Of a stretch of DNA of 64,000 nt, positions 37,922-47,415 are shown in pieces. The stretch is from positions 168,236-232,235 of the forward strand of contig NZ_JRKN01000003.1 of the NCBI RefSeq assembly GCF_000763905.1, read 5' to 3'. Source of the stretch: Paracoccus halophilus (GTDB taxonomy: Bacteria > Pseudomonadota > Alphaproteobacteria > Rhodobacterales > Rhodobacteraceae). Under the pieces are notes generated by a model. That model searched no databases, was not told where the DNA came from, and saw only the letters and a program-made list of their open reading frames with translations. The first letter of the stretch is position 1; each line of letters starts with the position of its first letter. The position numbers and the translations under genes were made by a program.

Positions 37922-37945
37922 GGGCCGCCCCAAGGCGGCCCGTTT
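37922..37945 (+). terminator. Rho-independent terminator of tauR
   Basis: GGGCCGCC (37922-37929) and GGCGGCCC (37934-37941) form an 8-bp stem with a CCAA loop, then GTTT. It starts 6 bp after the tauR stop. The reverse complement is followed by TTTT, so it could terminate transcription from the other side as well. Confidence 0.85.
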
Positions 37946-38058
37946 CGTCCGGCCCATCGGTCGCCGCGATGATCGCCTGCAGCAGATCGTTCAGGAATGT
38001 CGGATTGGCCTTTGCCATGTCGCACCTCCTCGCCAGGAAGTTATCCGCATAAGCCATC

Positions 38059-38076
38059 TTTGTTATACATAACAAA
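38059..38076. promoter_or_regulatory. Palindromic operator of the GntR/FCD regulator
   Basis: TTTGTTAT (38059-38066) and ATAACAAA (38069-38076) are perfect inverted arms around AC, 61 bp upstream of the GntR gene start. The T-TGT-ACA-A type layout fits FadR/FCD-group operators. It sits in an unusually AT-rich patch (38041-38115), consistent with autoregulation. Confidence 0.65.
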
Positions 38077-38136
38077 ATACTTAATGGACATTTGCCCCGG
38101 GCGAAATATTAGATAATGCAGCGGAGAGCGTAACTT

Positions 38137-38808
38137 ATGACCATGTCGCAGCTTGGCAAACCGACCGTCCAGATGATCCGCGACACGCTGGAAAACGCGA
38201 TCGTGGACGGCAAGCTTCTTCCCGGCGAGCGTCTCGACCCCGAGGCTCTGGCGGCGGAATTCGGCTGTTCGCGGACCCCGATTCGCGAGGCGCTGCAATC
38301 GCTGGAAAGCTCGGGGCTGGTGCAGGTGCAGCCCAAGCGCGGCACCTTCGTGACCAAGCTGGGCGTGCCGGAACTGGCCGAGCGTTTCGAGGTCATGGCC
38401 GAGCTTGAGGCGATGTGCGCCCGGCTGGCCGCGCGCCGTGCCTCGACCCCCGAGATCGAGACGATCCAAAACGCGCAGAAGGCCTGCGCGCGCGCCGTCG
38501 AAACCGGCGACAGCGATGCCTATTACTACGAGAACATCGCCTTTCATCACGCGATCTACGCCGCCTCGCGCAATGCCTTTCTGGAGGCCGAGGCCCTGCG
38601 CCTGCAAGCCATGCTGCAACCCTATCGCCGCCGGCAATTGCAGTTCCGCGGCCGGATGATGCGCTCGCTCGACGAACATCAGCGCGTGGTCGATCTGATC
38701 GCGGCCGGTGATGCCGAGGGCGCGGCCAGCGAAATGCGCAATCACGTCGTCATCCAGGGCGACCGGTTCCACGATCTGGTGGCCTCGATGCGGGCGGCGG
38801 AACGGTGA
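38137..38808 (+). CDS. GntR-family (FadR/FCD subfamily) transcriptional regulator
   Basis: A regulator of 223 residues. The N-terminal winged helix spans about residues 5-72 (IRDTLENAIVDGKLLPGERLD in part, FGCSRTPIREALQSLESSGLV). The C-terminal FCD ligand domain (about 85-215) is all helical with the usual metal-binding His/Asp residues (YYENIAFHHAIYAASRN, DEHQRVVDLIAAGD). Such proteins sense organic acids or related ligands. The neighbours are taurine genes on one side and pca genes on the other, so either pathway could be its target. The palindrome upstream suggests autoregulation. Ligand unknown. Confidence 0.9.
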   Translation: MTMSQLGKPTVQMIRDTLENAIVDGKLLPGERLDPEALAAEFGCSRTPIREALQSLESSGLVQVQPKRGTFVTKLGVPELAERFEVMAELEAMCARLAARRASTPEIETIQNAQKACARAVETGDSDAYYYENIAFHHAIYAASRNAFLEAEALRLQAMLQPYRRRQLQFRGRMMRSLDEHQRVVDLIAAGDAEGAASEMRNHVVIQGDRFHDLVASMRAAER

Positions 38809-38828
38809 CAGGCCCGGCGCGGCGGCGC

Positions 38829-39758
38829 TCAGCCCTGCTGCGCGCTGCCTTCGCGTCGCGCGATTTCCCGCGCGATGTTTTCAAGGGCCGTCAGCGCGGC
38901 ACCGCTGACCGCCTGCCGCCGCGTCATGCCGACCGCGCCGGACATGAAGCGCCGCCCGGTCGGCAATTGCACCATCTCGTCACGCGCGATCTCATGCGAC
39001 ACCACGCCGCGCGAGATGAACCAGACCGCATCCGAGTTCAGGCAGATGCCGCGCCCGATGGCCAGCGAGACGGTCTCGACCACGGGCCGCAAGCCGCTGA
39101 GCCCGATCGAGGCCAGATAGGCATCGACCGGCGGCCGGATCAGCGCCGTCGCCGGCGGCAGGATGACGGGGTGGCGGGCCAATACCTCGGTCACCGGCCG
39201 GCCGATGGCGGGATGGCCGCTGCGCACGGTCAGGATCACCTCTTCCTCGAACAGGTGATCGAAGCTGAGCCCCGCCATTTCCGAGGCGCCCGGCAAACGC
39301 CCGACCATCAGGTCCACCGAGCCTTCGCGCAGCAGTCGCATCAGGTGGAAATGCGGGCCGGTCTCGACCGACAGCAGGGTCTCGGGATGCAATTCGCGAA
39401 AGCGCAGCATGACGCGGGGCATGAAGCGCGTGGCGACGGTCGGCAGGACGCCCAGCCGCAGGATGCCGCCCGCGCCGGGCCGCAAGGCCGCCGCCCCGGC
39501 TTCGAGCGCCTGCACGGCGGTCATCGCGTGGCGGCGAAACAGCGCGCCCGCCTCGGTCAGGACCAGCTTGCGGCCCTGGCGCAGGAACAGCGGCTGGCCC
39601 AGCAGCGTCTCAAGCTCGGCCAATGTCCGCGACAGGGCCGGCTGCGTAATGCCCTGCAGACGCGCCACGGCGGTCAGCCCGCCTTCGGACGCGATATCCA
39701 GAAATGCCCGGATATGGCGCAGCTTTACCGCCGGATGCATAGCGGCATGATTATCCAT
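38829..39758 (-). CDS. pcaQ: LysR-type activator PcaQ of protocatechuate genes
   Basis: A regulator of 309 residues. The LysR helix-turn-helix covers residues about 10-70 (VKLRHIRAFLDIASEGGLTA, then QGITQPALSRTLAELE). The effector domain has GILRLGVLPTVATRFMPRVM and HLMRLLREGSVDLMVGRLPG, matching PcaQ. PcaQ activates pcaDCHGB in response to beta-carboxy-cis,cis-muconate in Agrobacterium and Sinorhizobium. The gene is divergent from pcaD, the standard arrangement. ATG 39758 starts MDNHAAMHPAVK; the ATG at 39740 is an alternative. A longer open frame upstream reads through the shared promoter and is rejected. Confidence 0.9.
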   Translation of the reverse strand: MDNHAAMHPAVKLRHIRAFLDIASEGGLTAVARLQGITQPALSRTLAELETLLGQPLFLRQGRKLVLTEAGALFRRHAMTAVQALEAGAAALRPGAGGILRLGVLPTVATRFMPRVMLRFRELHPETLLSVETGPHFHLMRLLREGSVDLMVGRLPGASEMAGLSFDHLFEEEVILTVRSGHPAIGRPVTEVLARHPVILPPATALIRPPVDAYLASIGLSGLRPVVETVSLAIGRGICLNSDAVWFISRGVVSHEIARDEMVQLPTGRRFMSGAVGMTRRQAVSGAALTALENIAREIARREGSAQQG

Positions 39759-39784
39759 TCTGGCCCATTTTGCATTATTCAAGG

Positions 39785-39796
39785 ATAAATCGTTAT
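39785..39796. promoter_or_regulatory. Possible PcaQ binding site
   Basis: ATAA-N4-TTAT (39785-39796, with flanking GG on each side) lies in the pcaQ-pcaD spacer. The spacing resembles the published rhizobial PcaQ motif ATAACC-N4-GGTTAA, but the outer bases differ. A second pair, TTATCC at 39751-39756 and GGATAA at 39783-39788, is also present. Confidence 0.3.
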
Positions 39797-39824
39797 GGCA
39801 AGTTATCTCGCAAGGGGGAACATC

Positions 39825-40600
39825 ATGCAAGTTCTGAACCGTCCCTGGGGGGCAATGCATTACCGGATCGACGGTCCGCAGGATGGGCCGGCGGTCGTAT
39901 TCGCCAATTCGCTGGGCACCGATCTGCGGCTGTGGGACGCGCTGCTGGCGCAGATGCCCGGGATCCGCGCGATCCGTTTTGACAAGCGCGGGCACGGGCT
40001 TTCGGATGAGGGCGAGGAATACTCGATCGCCGATCTGGCCGAGGATTGCGCCGCCCTGATCGAGGCCACCGCCAGCGGCCCGGTCGTCCTAGTCGGCCTG
40101 TCCATCGGCGGCATGATCGCCCAGGCGCTGGCCGCCGCCCGCCCCGAGTTGCTCCGCGCCCTGGTGCTGTCGAACACGGCGGCGAAGATGGGCACCGCCG
40201 AAAGCTGGGCCGAACGGATCGAGGCAGTCGAGACCCGCGGCATCGCCGCCATCGCCGACACCATCATGGAGCGCTGGTTCGCGCCGAAATTCCGCGCCAC
40301 GCCAGAGCTTGCACTGTGGCGCAACATGGTGCTGCGCAGCTCTCCCACCGGCTATGTCGCTGCCTGCCGCGCGCTGGCCGCGACCGACCTGACCCGGACC
40401 ACAGCGACGATTACCCGGCCCACGCTGGTCGTCGCGGGCGATACGGATGGCTCGTCCCCCGCCGAACTGGTCGAGGCCACGGCGCGGCTGATCCCCGGCG
40501 CGGACTTCCGCATCATTCCCGAGGCAGGCCATCTGCCCTGCGTCGAACAGCCCGAAGCCTATGTCCGCACCATTGCCCCCTTTCTTCAGGAACACGCCCG

Positions 40601-40604
<4 letters not shown>
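39825..40604 (+). CDS. pcaD: 3-oxoadipate enol-lactonase
   Basis: An alpha/beta hydrolase of 259 residues that opens beta-ketoadipate enol-lactone to beta-ketoadipate. Nucleophile elbow GLSIGGM, early oxyanion region NSLGTDLRLWD, DKRGHGLSD after strand 4, acid Asp in VVAGDTDGSSP and His in PEAGHLPCVEQP. The ATG at 39825 follows AGGGGGAA; an upstream ATG at 39795 adds a poorly conserved MASYLARGNI. It is the first gene of the pca operon and is coupled by ATGA to pcaC. Confidence 0.92.
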
Positions 40605-41706
<1,102 letters not shown>

Positions 41707-41708
41707 TC

Positions 41709-42401
41709 ATGGAACAGAAACTGGATTACCTGCGCGAAACCGCCTCGCAGACCGCCGGGCCTTACGTCCATATCGGCCTGGCGCCGGGCGCCGCGGGCTT
41801 CGACATCTACCGCCAGGAACTGGGCTGGGACATCGCCGGTCCGAATGCCGGGGGCGAGCGCATCCGGGTCGAGGGGCTGGTGATGGACGGCATGGGCAGC
41901 CCGGTCAAGGACGTGCTGCTAGAGGTCTGGCAGGCCAATTCCAAGGGCATCTATGCCCATCCCGAAGGCGGCGGCGAGGTCGAGGACGGCTTTCGCGGCT
42001 GGGGCCGGGTGATCACCGATTTCGAGACCGGCGAATGGGGTTTCGACACCGTCAAGCCGGGCCCGATCGTGCCGCGCGGCAAGCTGACCTCGGGCGTGGC
42101 GCGCAAGGTGCAGGACACCCATCCCGACTGGCAGGGTCGCAGCAGCGAACGCTTTGCCCCGATGGCGCCGCATCTCAACCTGTGGATCGTCGCCCGCGGC
42201 ATCAATATCGGGCTCAACACACGGATGTATTTCGAGGACGAGGCCGAGGCGAATGCCAGCGATCCGGTCCTGAACCTGATCGAATGGGAAAACCGCCGCG
42301 CCACGCTGATCGCCAAACGGCAAGAGCGCGACGGCAAGCCCGTCTATCGCTTCGACATCCGCCTGCAAGGCGAGAACGAAACCGTCTTTTTCGATATCTG
42401 A
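41709..42401 (+). CDS. pcaG: Protocatechuate 3,4-dioxygenase, alpha subunit
   Basis: A protein of 230 residues forming the non-iron subunit that lines the PcaHG active site. N-terminal LRETASQTAGPYVHIGLAPG and the central VKDVLLEVWQANSKGIYAHP are typical. The C-terminal block APHLNLWIVARGINIGLNTRMYF corresponds to the usual sequence, quoted in part. It is somewhat longer than many PcaG proteins, with an extra segment around residues 115-140 (PRGKLTSGVARKVQDTHPDW). ATG 41709. Confidence 0.95.
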   Translation: MEQKLDYLRETASQTAGPYVHIGLAPGAAGFDIYRQELGWDIAGPNAGGERIRVEGLVMDGMGSPVKDVLLEVWQANSKGIYAHPEGGGEVEDGFRGWGRVITDFETGEWGFDTVKPGPIVPRGKLTSGVARKVQDTHPDWQGRSSERFAPMAPHLNLWIVARGINIGLNTRMYFEDEAEANASDPVLNLIEWENRRATLIAKRQERDGKPVYRFDIRLQGENETVFFDI

Positions 42402-42409
42402 GGCCAGAC

Positions 42410-43252
42410 ATGTCCGACCCCTGCATCATCTGCGTGGCGATCACCGGCTCGCTTCCGACCAAGGAAAACAACCCCGCCGTTCCGATCACGGTGGCCGAGC
42501 AGATCGAATCGACGCAAGAGGCCTTCGAGGCCGGCGCGACAATCGCGCATTGCCATGTCCGTGACGCCGAAGGCAAACCGACCAGCGACCCCGAGCGCTT
42601 CGCCGCGCTGAAAGCGGGGCTGGAAAAGCACTGCCCCGGCATGATCGTCCAGCTTTCGACGGGGGGGCGTTCGGGTGCCGGGCAGACCCGCGGCGGCATG
42701 TTGCCGCTTGCCCCCGACATGGCCTCGCTCTCGGTCGGCTCGAACAATTTCCCGAACCGCGTCTATGAAAACCCGCCGGATCTGGTGGATTGGCTGGCCT
42801 CGGAAATGCTGAAATACGAGGTAAAGCCGGAAATCGAGGCCTTCGATCTCAGCCATATCTTCCAGGCCGCGAAGATGCACCGGGACGGCCGCATCAAGGA
42901 CCGGCCCTATGTGCAATTCGTGATGGGCGTGAAGAACGCCATGCCGGTCGATCGCGAGGTCTTCGACTATTACATCCATACGGTGAAACGCCTGTTCGGC
43001 GAGGACACGCCCTGGTGCGCGGCCGGCATCGGTGCCAGCCAGATCGTGCTGAACGAATGGGCGATCTCGTCTGGCGGCCATGCACGCACCGGGCTGGAGG
43101 ACAATGTGCGCATCGACCGCGATACGCTGGCGCCCTCGAACGCGGCGCTGGTGAAGCGCGCGGCGGATCTGTGCGAAAAATACCAGCGCCCCGTCGCCAC
43201 ATGGCAACAGGCGCGCGATATCCTGGGCCTGCGCCAGCCGGCTGCGGCCTGA
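42410..43252 (+). CDS. Beta-keto acid cleavage enzyme (BKACE, DUF849)
   Basis: A protein of 280 residues of the Kce/BKACE family. These zinc enzymes condense a beta-keto acid with acetyl-CoA, releasing acetoacetate and a new acyl-CoA. The zinc ligands are His-x-His in AGATIAHCHVRDAEG plus a later Glu/His. Also seen are VQLSTGGRSGAG, ASLSVGSNNFPN and VMGVKNAMPVDR. Its place between pcaG and pcaB suggests beta-ketoadipate as substrate, giving succinyl-CoA and acetoacetate and bypassing PcaIJ and PcaF, none of which is in the window. That substrate is known for some BKACE groups; for this protein it is inference. ATG 42410. Confidence 0.85.
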   Translation: MSDPCIICVAITGSLPTKENNPAVPITVAEQIESTQEAFEAGATIAHCHVRDAEGKPTSDPERFAALKAGLEKHCPGMIVQLSTGGRSGAGQTRGGMLPLAPDMASLSVGSNNFPNRVYENPPDLVDWLASEMLKYEVKPEIEAFDLSHIFQAAKMHRDGRIKDRPYVQFVMGVKNAMPVDREVFDYYIHTVKRLFGEDTPWCAAGIGASQIVLNEWAISSGGHARTGLEDNVRIDRDTLAPSNAALVKRAADLCEKYQRPVATWQQARDILGLRQPAAA

Positions 43253-43288
43253 CGCTCGCATCTTCCCTCGTGCCGAAATATCCTCGGG

Positions 43289-43315
43289 GTCCGGGAGGCA
43301 GCCCGCCTTCCGGAC
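43289..43315 (+). other. Hairpin and Rhodobacteraceae-type motif before pcaB
   Basis: GTCCGGGAGGC (43289-43299) pairs with GCCTTCCGGAC (43305-43315) with one G-U pair. Just upstream is GAAATATCCTCGGGG (43275-43289), which I recall as a recurring intergenic motif in Rhodobacteraceae. No U-tract follows, so it may be an mRNA processing or attenuating element inside the pca operon rather than a terminator. Confidence 0.5.
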
Positions 43316-43337
43316 CTCGCACAAGAAAAGGCCCGAC

Positions 43338-44657
43338 ATGCCCGCATCCATCGCCGACAGCGCCATCTATCGCGACCTTTTCAATGATGAGGAAACCGCG
43401 AAACTCTTTACCGACAGCGCCGAGATTCGCGCCATGCTGCTGGTCGAGGGCGCGCTCGCCCGCGTTCAGGGCCAGATCGGCCTGATCCCGGAAACCGCCG
43501 CCGCATTTATCGACCGCGCGGCGCGCGAGGTGCAGATCGACCCAGCCGAACTTGCCGCCGAGACCGCAACCAATGGCGTTCCCGTCCCCGGTCTTGTCGC
43601 GGCGTTCCGCAAGGCCATGCAGGCGCCCGAACACGCGCAATATGTGCATTGGGGCGCGACCAGCCAGGACATCGCCGATACCGGCCTGGCCCTGCGCCTG
43701 CGCCGGGTAACCGAAATCTGGGACGACCGACTGCGGCAGATCGCGCAGGCGCTGGCCGATCTGGCCTGCAAACATGCCGAGCTGCCGATGGCCGCGCGCA
43801 CCTATGGGCAGATCGCCACGCCGACCAGCTTCGGCGCGGTGGTCGCGGGTTGGGGTCATCCGCTCCTGCGCCACCGCGCCGCGCTGGCCCGGTTGCGCCG
43901 GGATCTCGCCACCGTCTCGCTGGCCGGCGCGGCGGGCACGCTGGCCGCCATGGGGCCCGAGGGTCCGGCGATCCGCGCGGCACTCGCCCGCGAACTCGAC
44001 CTTTCCGATCCCGGCCATGGCTGGCATGCCGAACGCGACCGCATCGGCACCTTTGCCGCCTGGATGGCCGGGCTTTGCGCCTCGCTGGGCAAGATGGGCG
44101 AGGATCTGATCCTGATGGCCCAATCCGGCATCAATGAGATCCGCATCGCCGGCGCCGGCGGCTCGTCGACCATGCCGCAGAAACAGAATCCCGTGGGCCC
44201 GTCGGTGCTGGTCGCGCTGGCGCGGCAAAACATCTTGCTTTCCGCAGCCGTCCAAAACGCCGGGCTGCACCGCCAGCAACGCGACGGCGCGGCCTGGTTT
44301 ACCGAATGGCTGACCCTGCCGCCGATCTGCATCGCCACCGGACGCGCCCTGGCTCTGGCACTGGAACTGGCGGGCCGCATCGCGCCGGATGCAGGCGCCA
44401 TGGCGCGGGGCCTCGACGACGGGACGGGCCTGATCCATGCCGAGGCCTACAGCTTCGCCCTGGCCCGCCACATGCCCCGCCCCGTGGCACAGGCAAGGAT
44501 CAAGGCGCTCTGCGCGGAGGCCATGAACAGGGGAAATCCGCTGCCGTCGCTGGTCGCACGCGACTATCCGGAACTTGATCTGGCGCATACCGACAGCCTT
44601 GGCAGCGCCCCCGAAGAGGCCCGCGCATTCGCCAGATCCGCGCGATCCGCGGACTGA
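43338..44657 (+). CDS. pcaB: 3-carboxy-cis,cis-muconate cycloisomerase
   Basis: A fumarase/aspartase-superfamily protein of 439 residues that lactonises beta-carboxymuconate to gamma-carboxymuconolactone. The superfamily signature is GGSSTMPQKQNPVGPS; other conserved regions are HWGATSQDIADTGLAL and RTYGQIATPTSFGAV. It follows the BKACE gene after 85 bp that contain a hairpin. With PcaHG, PcaC and PcaD it completes conversion of protocatechuate to beta-ketoadipate. Full length. Confidence 0.94.
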   Translation: MPASIADSAIYRDLFNDEETAKLFTDSAEIRAMLLVEGALARVQGQIGLIPETAAAFIDRAAREVQIDPAELAAETATNGVPVPGLVAAFRKAMQAPEHAQYVHWGATSQDIADTGLALRLRRVTEIWDDRLRQIAQALADLACKHAELPMAARTYGQIATPTSFGAVVAGWGHPLLRHRAALARLRRDLATVSLAGAAGTLAAMGPEGPAIRAALARELDLSDPGHGWHAERDRIGTFAAWMAGLCASLGKMGEDLILMAQSGINEIRIAGAGGSSTMPQKQNPVGPSVLVALARQNILLSAAVQNAGLHRQQRDGAAWFTEWLTLPPICIATGRALALALELAGRIAPDAGAMARGLDDGTGLIHAEAYSFALARHMPRPVAQARIKALCAEAMNRGNPLPSLVARDYPELDLAHTDSLGSAPEEARAFARSARSAD

Positions 44658-44846
44658 GCTCCGGGCCAGCCGGGTCGCGGATGCACGTGACTTGCCGGCG
44701 TTTGCAGCTTGGCACCAGCCGGGCAGCGTGCACCCTTGCACCCTGCCGCCACGGAATGATAGACCGGGCGACAAGCTTGCGGACGGGTCCCCCGTTCGCG
44801 TCTCCGGACACGGTAATCTCGGGCCTCCATTAGGGAAAATGCGCAT

Positions 44847-45356
44847 ATGACGATGACTAGGACCAGCTTTGACAAGGATGATCTGCTGGCCTGTGCCCGT
44901 GGCGAACTCTTTGGTCCGGGCAATGCGCAATTGCCCGAACCGCCCATGCTGATGATGGACCGGATCACCGATATCTCGGGAGATGGCGGCCCGCATGGCA
45001 AGGGCCATGTCGTGGCGGAATTCGACATCAAGCCCGATCTCTGGTTCTTTCCCTGCCATTTCCCCGGCAACCCGATCATGCCGGGCTGCCTGGGTCTTGA
45101 CGGGCTTTGGCAGCTGACCGGATTCAATCTGGGCTGGCGGGGCTGGCAGGGGCGCGGCTATGCGCTTGGCGTCGGCGAGGTAAAGCTGACCGGCATGGTC
45201 CGGCCCGACCGCAAGATGCTGCGCTATTACGTGAATTTCACCAAGGCCGTGCAGACCCGCCGCCTGACCATGGGCGTCGCGGATGGCCGCGTCGAAGCGG
45301 ACGGCGAGACCATTTACGAAGTCAAGGACATGAAAGTGGCCCTGTCGGCCGCCTGA
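44847..45356 (+). CDS. fabA: 3-hydroxydecanoyl-ACP dehydratase/isomerase
   Basis: A hot-dog-fold enzyme of 169 residues that dehydrates beta-hydroxydecanoyl-ACP and isomerises the double bond, starting anaerobic unsaturated fatty-acid synthesis. The active site is His in [19 protein letters not shown] with Asp in the following helix. The spacer 44658-44846 between pcaB and fabA must hold the promoter; I see no clear operator there. fabB follows directly, and fabI after it, the standard alphaproteobacterial fabA-fabB-fabI operon. Confidence 0.97.
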   Translation: MTMTRTSFDKDDLLACARGELFGPGNAQLPEPPMLMMDRITDISGDGGPHGKGHVVAEFDIKPDLWFFPCHFPGNPIMPGCLGLDGLWQLTGFNLGWRGWQGRGYALGVGEVKLTGMVRPDRKMLRYYVNFTKAVQTRRLTMGVADGRVEADGETIYEVKDMKVALSAA

Positions 45357-45377
45357 ATCATGAACAAGGAGCACGCC

Positions 45378-46607
45378 ATGCGCCGCGTCGTCATCACCGG
45401 ACTGGGCATCGTCTCTCCCATCGGCAACAATGCGGGCGAGGTTGCCGAGAGCCTGCGCGCCGGGAAATCGGGCATCGTGTTTGCGCCCGAATATGCCGAG
45501 CGCGGCTTTCGCAGCCAAATCCACGGCATGCCGCAAATCGTGCTCGAGGATCATGTCGACAAGCGCAACCTGCGTTTCATGGGTGCGGGCGCAGCCTATA
45601 ATTTCATCGCCATGGAACAGGCCATCGCCGATGCCGGGCTGACCGAAGCCGAGGTTTCGAACGAACGCAGCGGGCTGGTCATGGGGTCGGGCGGCCCCTC
45701 GACCGCCAATCTGTTCGACGCGCATCGCATCGTGATGGAAAAGGGCGCGCCCAAGCGCATGGGTCCCTTCATGGTCACGCGCTGCATGTCCTCGACCAAT
45801 TCGGCCTGTCTGGCGACGCCCTTCAAGATCAAGGGCGTGAATTATTCGATCACCTCGGCCTGCTCGACCTCGGCGCATTGCATCGGCAACGGCACCGAAC
45901 TGATCCAGATGGGCAAGCAGGACATCGTCTTCGCCGGCGGCGGCGAGGAACTGGACTGGACCCTGTCCTGCCTGTTCGACGCCATGGGCGCCATGTCCTC
46001 GAAATATAACGACACGCCGGAAACGGCGTCGCGCCCCTATGACGTGACCCGCGACGGTTTCGTTATCGCGGGCGGTGCCGGGGTCGTCGTCCTCGAAGAA
46101 CTGGACCACGCCCTGGCCCGTGGCGCCCGGATCTATGCCGAGGTCACCGGCTATGGCGCCACCAGCGACGGCCATGACATGGTCGCCCCTTCGGGCGAAG
46201 GTGGCGAACGCTCGATGCGGCTGGCGCTTTCGACCCTGCCCAGCGACCGTGCGGTCACCTATATCAACGCGCATGGCACCTCGACCCCGGTCGGGGATAT
46301 CGGAGAAATCAAGGCGATCCGCAATATTTTTGGCGAAGGGCGAGTGCCGCCGGTCTCCTCGACGAAATCGCTGACCGGCCATTCGCTGGGGGCGACAGGT
46401 GCGCATGAGGTCATCTATTCGCTGCTGATGATGAGAAACGGCTTCATCGCCGCATCGGCCAATGTCACCGAGCTTGATCCCGAGGTGCGCCCGGGCGAGG
46501 TCGCGACCCGGCGCATGGACGATATTGATTTCGATTCCATCCTTTCCAACAGTTTTGGCTTTGGCGGCACCAACGCGACGCTGCTTCTGTCCAAATACCG
46601 CGAATAA
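45378..46607 (+). CDS. fabB: 3-oxoacyl-ACP synthase I
   Basis: A thiolase-fold condensing enzyme of 409 residues that elongates cis-unsaturated acyl-ACPs. The nucleophile Cys is in [15 protein letters not shown], and the two catalytic His residues are in [13 protein letters not shown] and [15 protein letters not shown]. An ATG at 45360 is in frame, but AAGGAG at 45366-45371 sits six bases before ATG 45378, which fixes the start at [10 protein letters not shown], the usual FabB beginning. fabI begins 19 bp downstream. Confidence 0.96.
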   Translation: MRRVVITGLGIVSPIGNNAGEVAESLRAGKSGIVFAPEYAERGFRSQIHGMPQIVLEDHVDKRNLRFMGAGAAYNFIAMEQAIADAGLTEAEVSNERSGLVMGSGGPSTANLFDAHRIVMEKGAPKRMGPFMVTRCMSSTNSACLATPFKIKGVNYSITSACSTSAHCIGNGTELIQMGKQDIVFAGGGEELDWTLSCLFDAMGAMSSKYNDTPETASRPYDVTRDGFVIAGGAGVVVLEELDHALARGARIYAEVTGYGATSDGHDMVAPSGEGGERSMRLALSTLPSDRAVTYINAHGTSTPVGDIGEIKAIRNIFGEGRVPPVSSTKSLTGHSLGATGAHEVIYSLLMMRNGFIAASANVTELDPEVRPGEVATRRMDDIDFDSILSNSFGFGGTNATLLLSKYRE

Positions 46608-46626
46608 AAGAAGAAAAGGTTAAGCC

Positions 46627-47415
46627 ATGGGCGATCTGATGAAGGGAAAGCGCGGCCTTGTGATGGGGGTCGCGAATGACCGCTCGATCGCCTGGGGGAT
46701 CGCCCGGGCCCTGGCAGGACAAGGGGCCGAGCTTGCCTTTTCCTATCAGGGCGAGGCCTTTGGCAAGCGGGTCGAACCGCTGGCCAACTCGCTGGGCTCG
46801 GATTTCCTGATGGATGTGGACGTGCTCGACGACGAATCGCTGGACCGCGCCTTCGGCGACATCGGCTCACGCTGGGGCCGGCTTGATTTCCTGGTCCATG
46901 CCATCGCCTTTTCGGACAAGAACGAGCTGACCGGGCGCTTTGTCAACACGACGCGCGACAATTTTAGGAATTCCTTGACGATTTCCTGTTACTCACTGAT
47001 CGACCTGGCCCGGCGGGCGCAGCCTCTGATGCATGGCGGCGGCTCGATCATCACGCTGACCTATGCCGGATCGAACCGGGTCACGCCGTTCTACAATGTG
47101 ATGGGGGTGGCCAAGGCGGCATTGGAATCCTCGGTTCGCTATCTGGCCAATGATCTTGGCCCCGATGGCATCCGCGTGAACGCGATCAGCCCCGGGCCGA
47201 TGAAGACGCTGGCCGGCGCCGCGATCGGTGGCGCCCGCAAGACCTATCGCCATACCGAGGCGAATGCCCCGATGCGCGCCAATGCGACGCTTGAGGCGAT
47301 CGGCGGCACCGCCGTCTGGCTGTGCTCGGACTGGGGCGCCTGCACGACCGGAGAGATCGTTCTGGTCGATGGCGGCTATCACGTCCTGGGCATGCCGCAA
47401 TCGGAAAACCTGTGA
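46627..47415 (+). CDS. fabI: Enoyl-ACP reductase (NADH)
   Basis: An SDR enzyme of 262 residues catalysing the last reduction of each fatty-acid elongation cycle. FabI features are KRGLVMGVANDRSIAWGIAR with the divergent nucleotide loop, SYQGEAFGKRVEPLA, and the Tyr-x6-Lys active site in FYNVMGVAKAALESS. This is the isozyme linked to fabAB (FabI2 in rhizobial naming). It would be the triclosan target. The stop overlaps the next ATG (TGATG). Confidence 0.95.
   Translation: MGDLMKGKRGLVMGVANDRSIAWGIARALAGQGAELAFSYQGEAFGKRVEPLANSLGSDFLMDVDVLDDESLDRAFGDIGSRWGRLDFLVHAIAFSDKNELTGRFVNTTRDNFRNSLTISCYSLIDLARRAQPLMHGGGSIITLTYAGSNRVTPFYNVMGVAKAALESSVRYLANDLGPDGIRVNAISPGPMKTLAGAAIGGARKTYRHTEANAPMRANATLEAIGGTAVWLCSDWGACTTGEIVLVDGGYHVLGMPQSENL

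Noticed and set aside
36426..38018. Full-length minus-strand protein of about 530 residues starting at 38018
   Set aside because: Beyond the first 30 codons the frame is antisense to tauR and crosses its terminator; only the start region merits attention.
42894..46406. Very long minus-strand open frame (1170 codons) opposite the pca and fab genes
   Set aside because: It is antisense to several securely identified genes, has no domain-like sequence and is rich in Arg/Gly/Asp/Gln as expected for the reverse complement of high-GC coding DNA.
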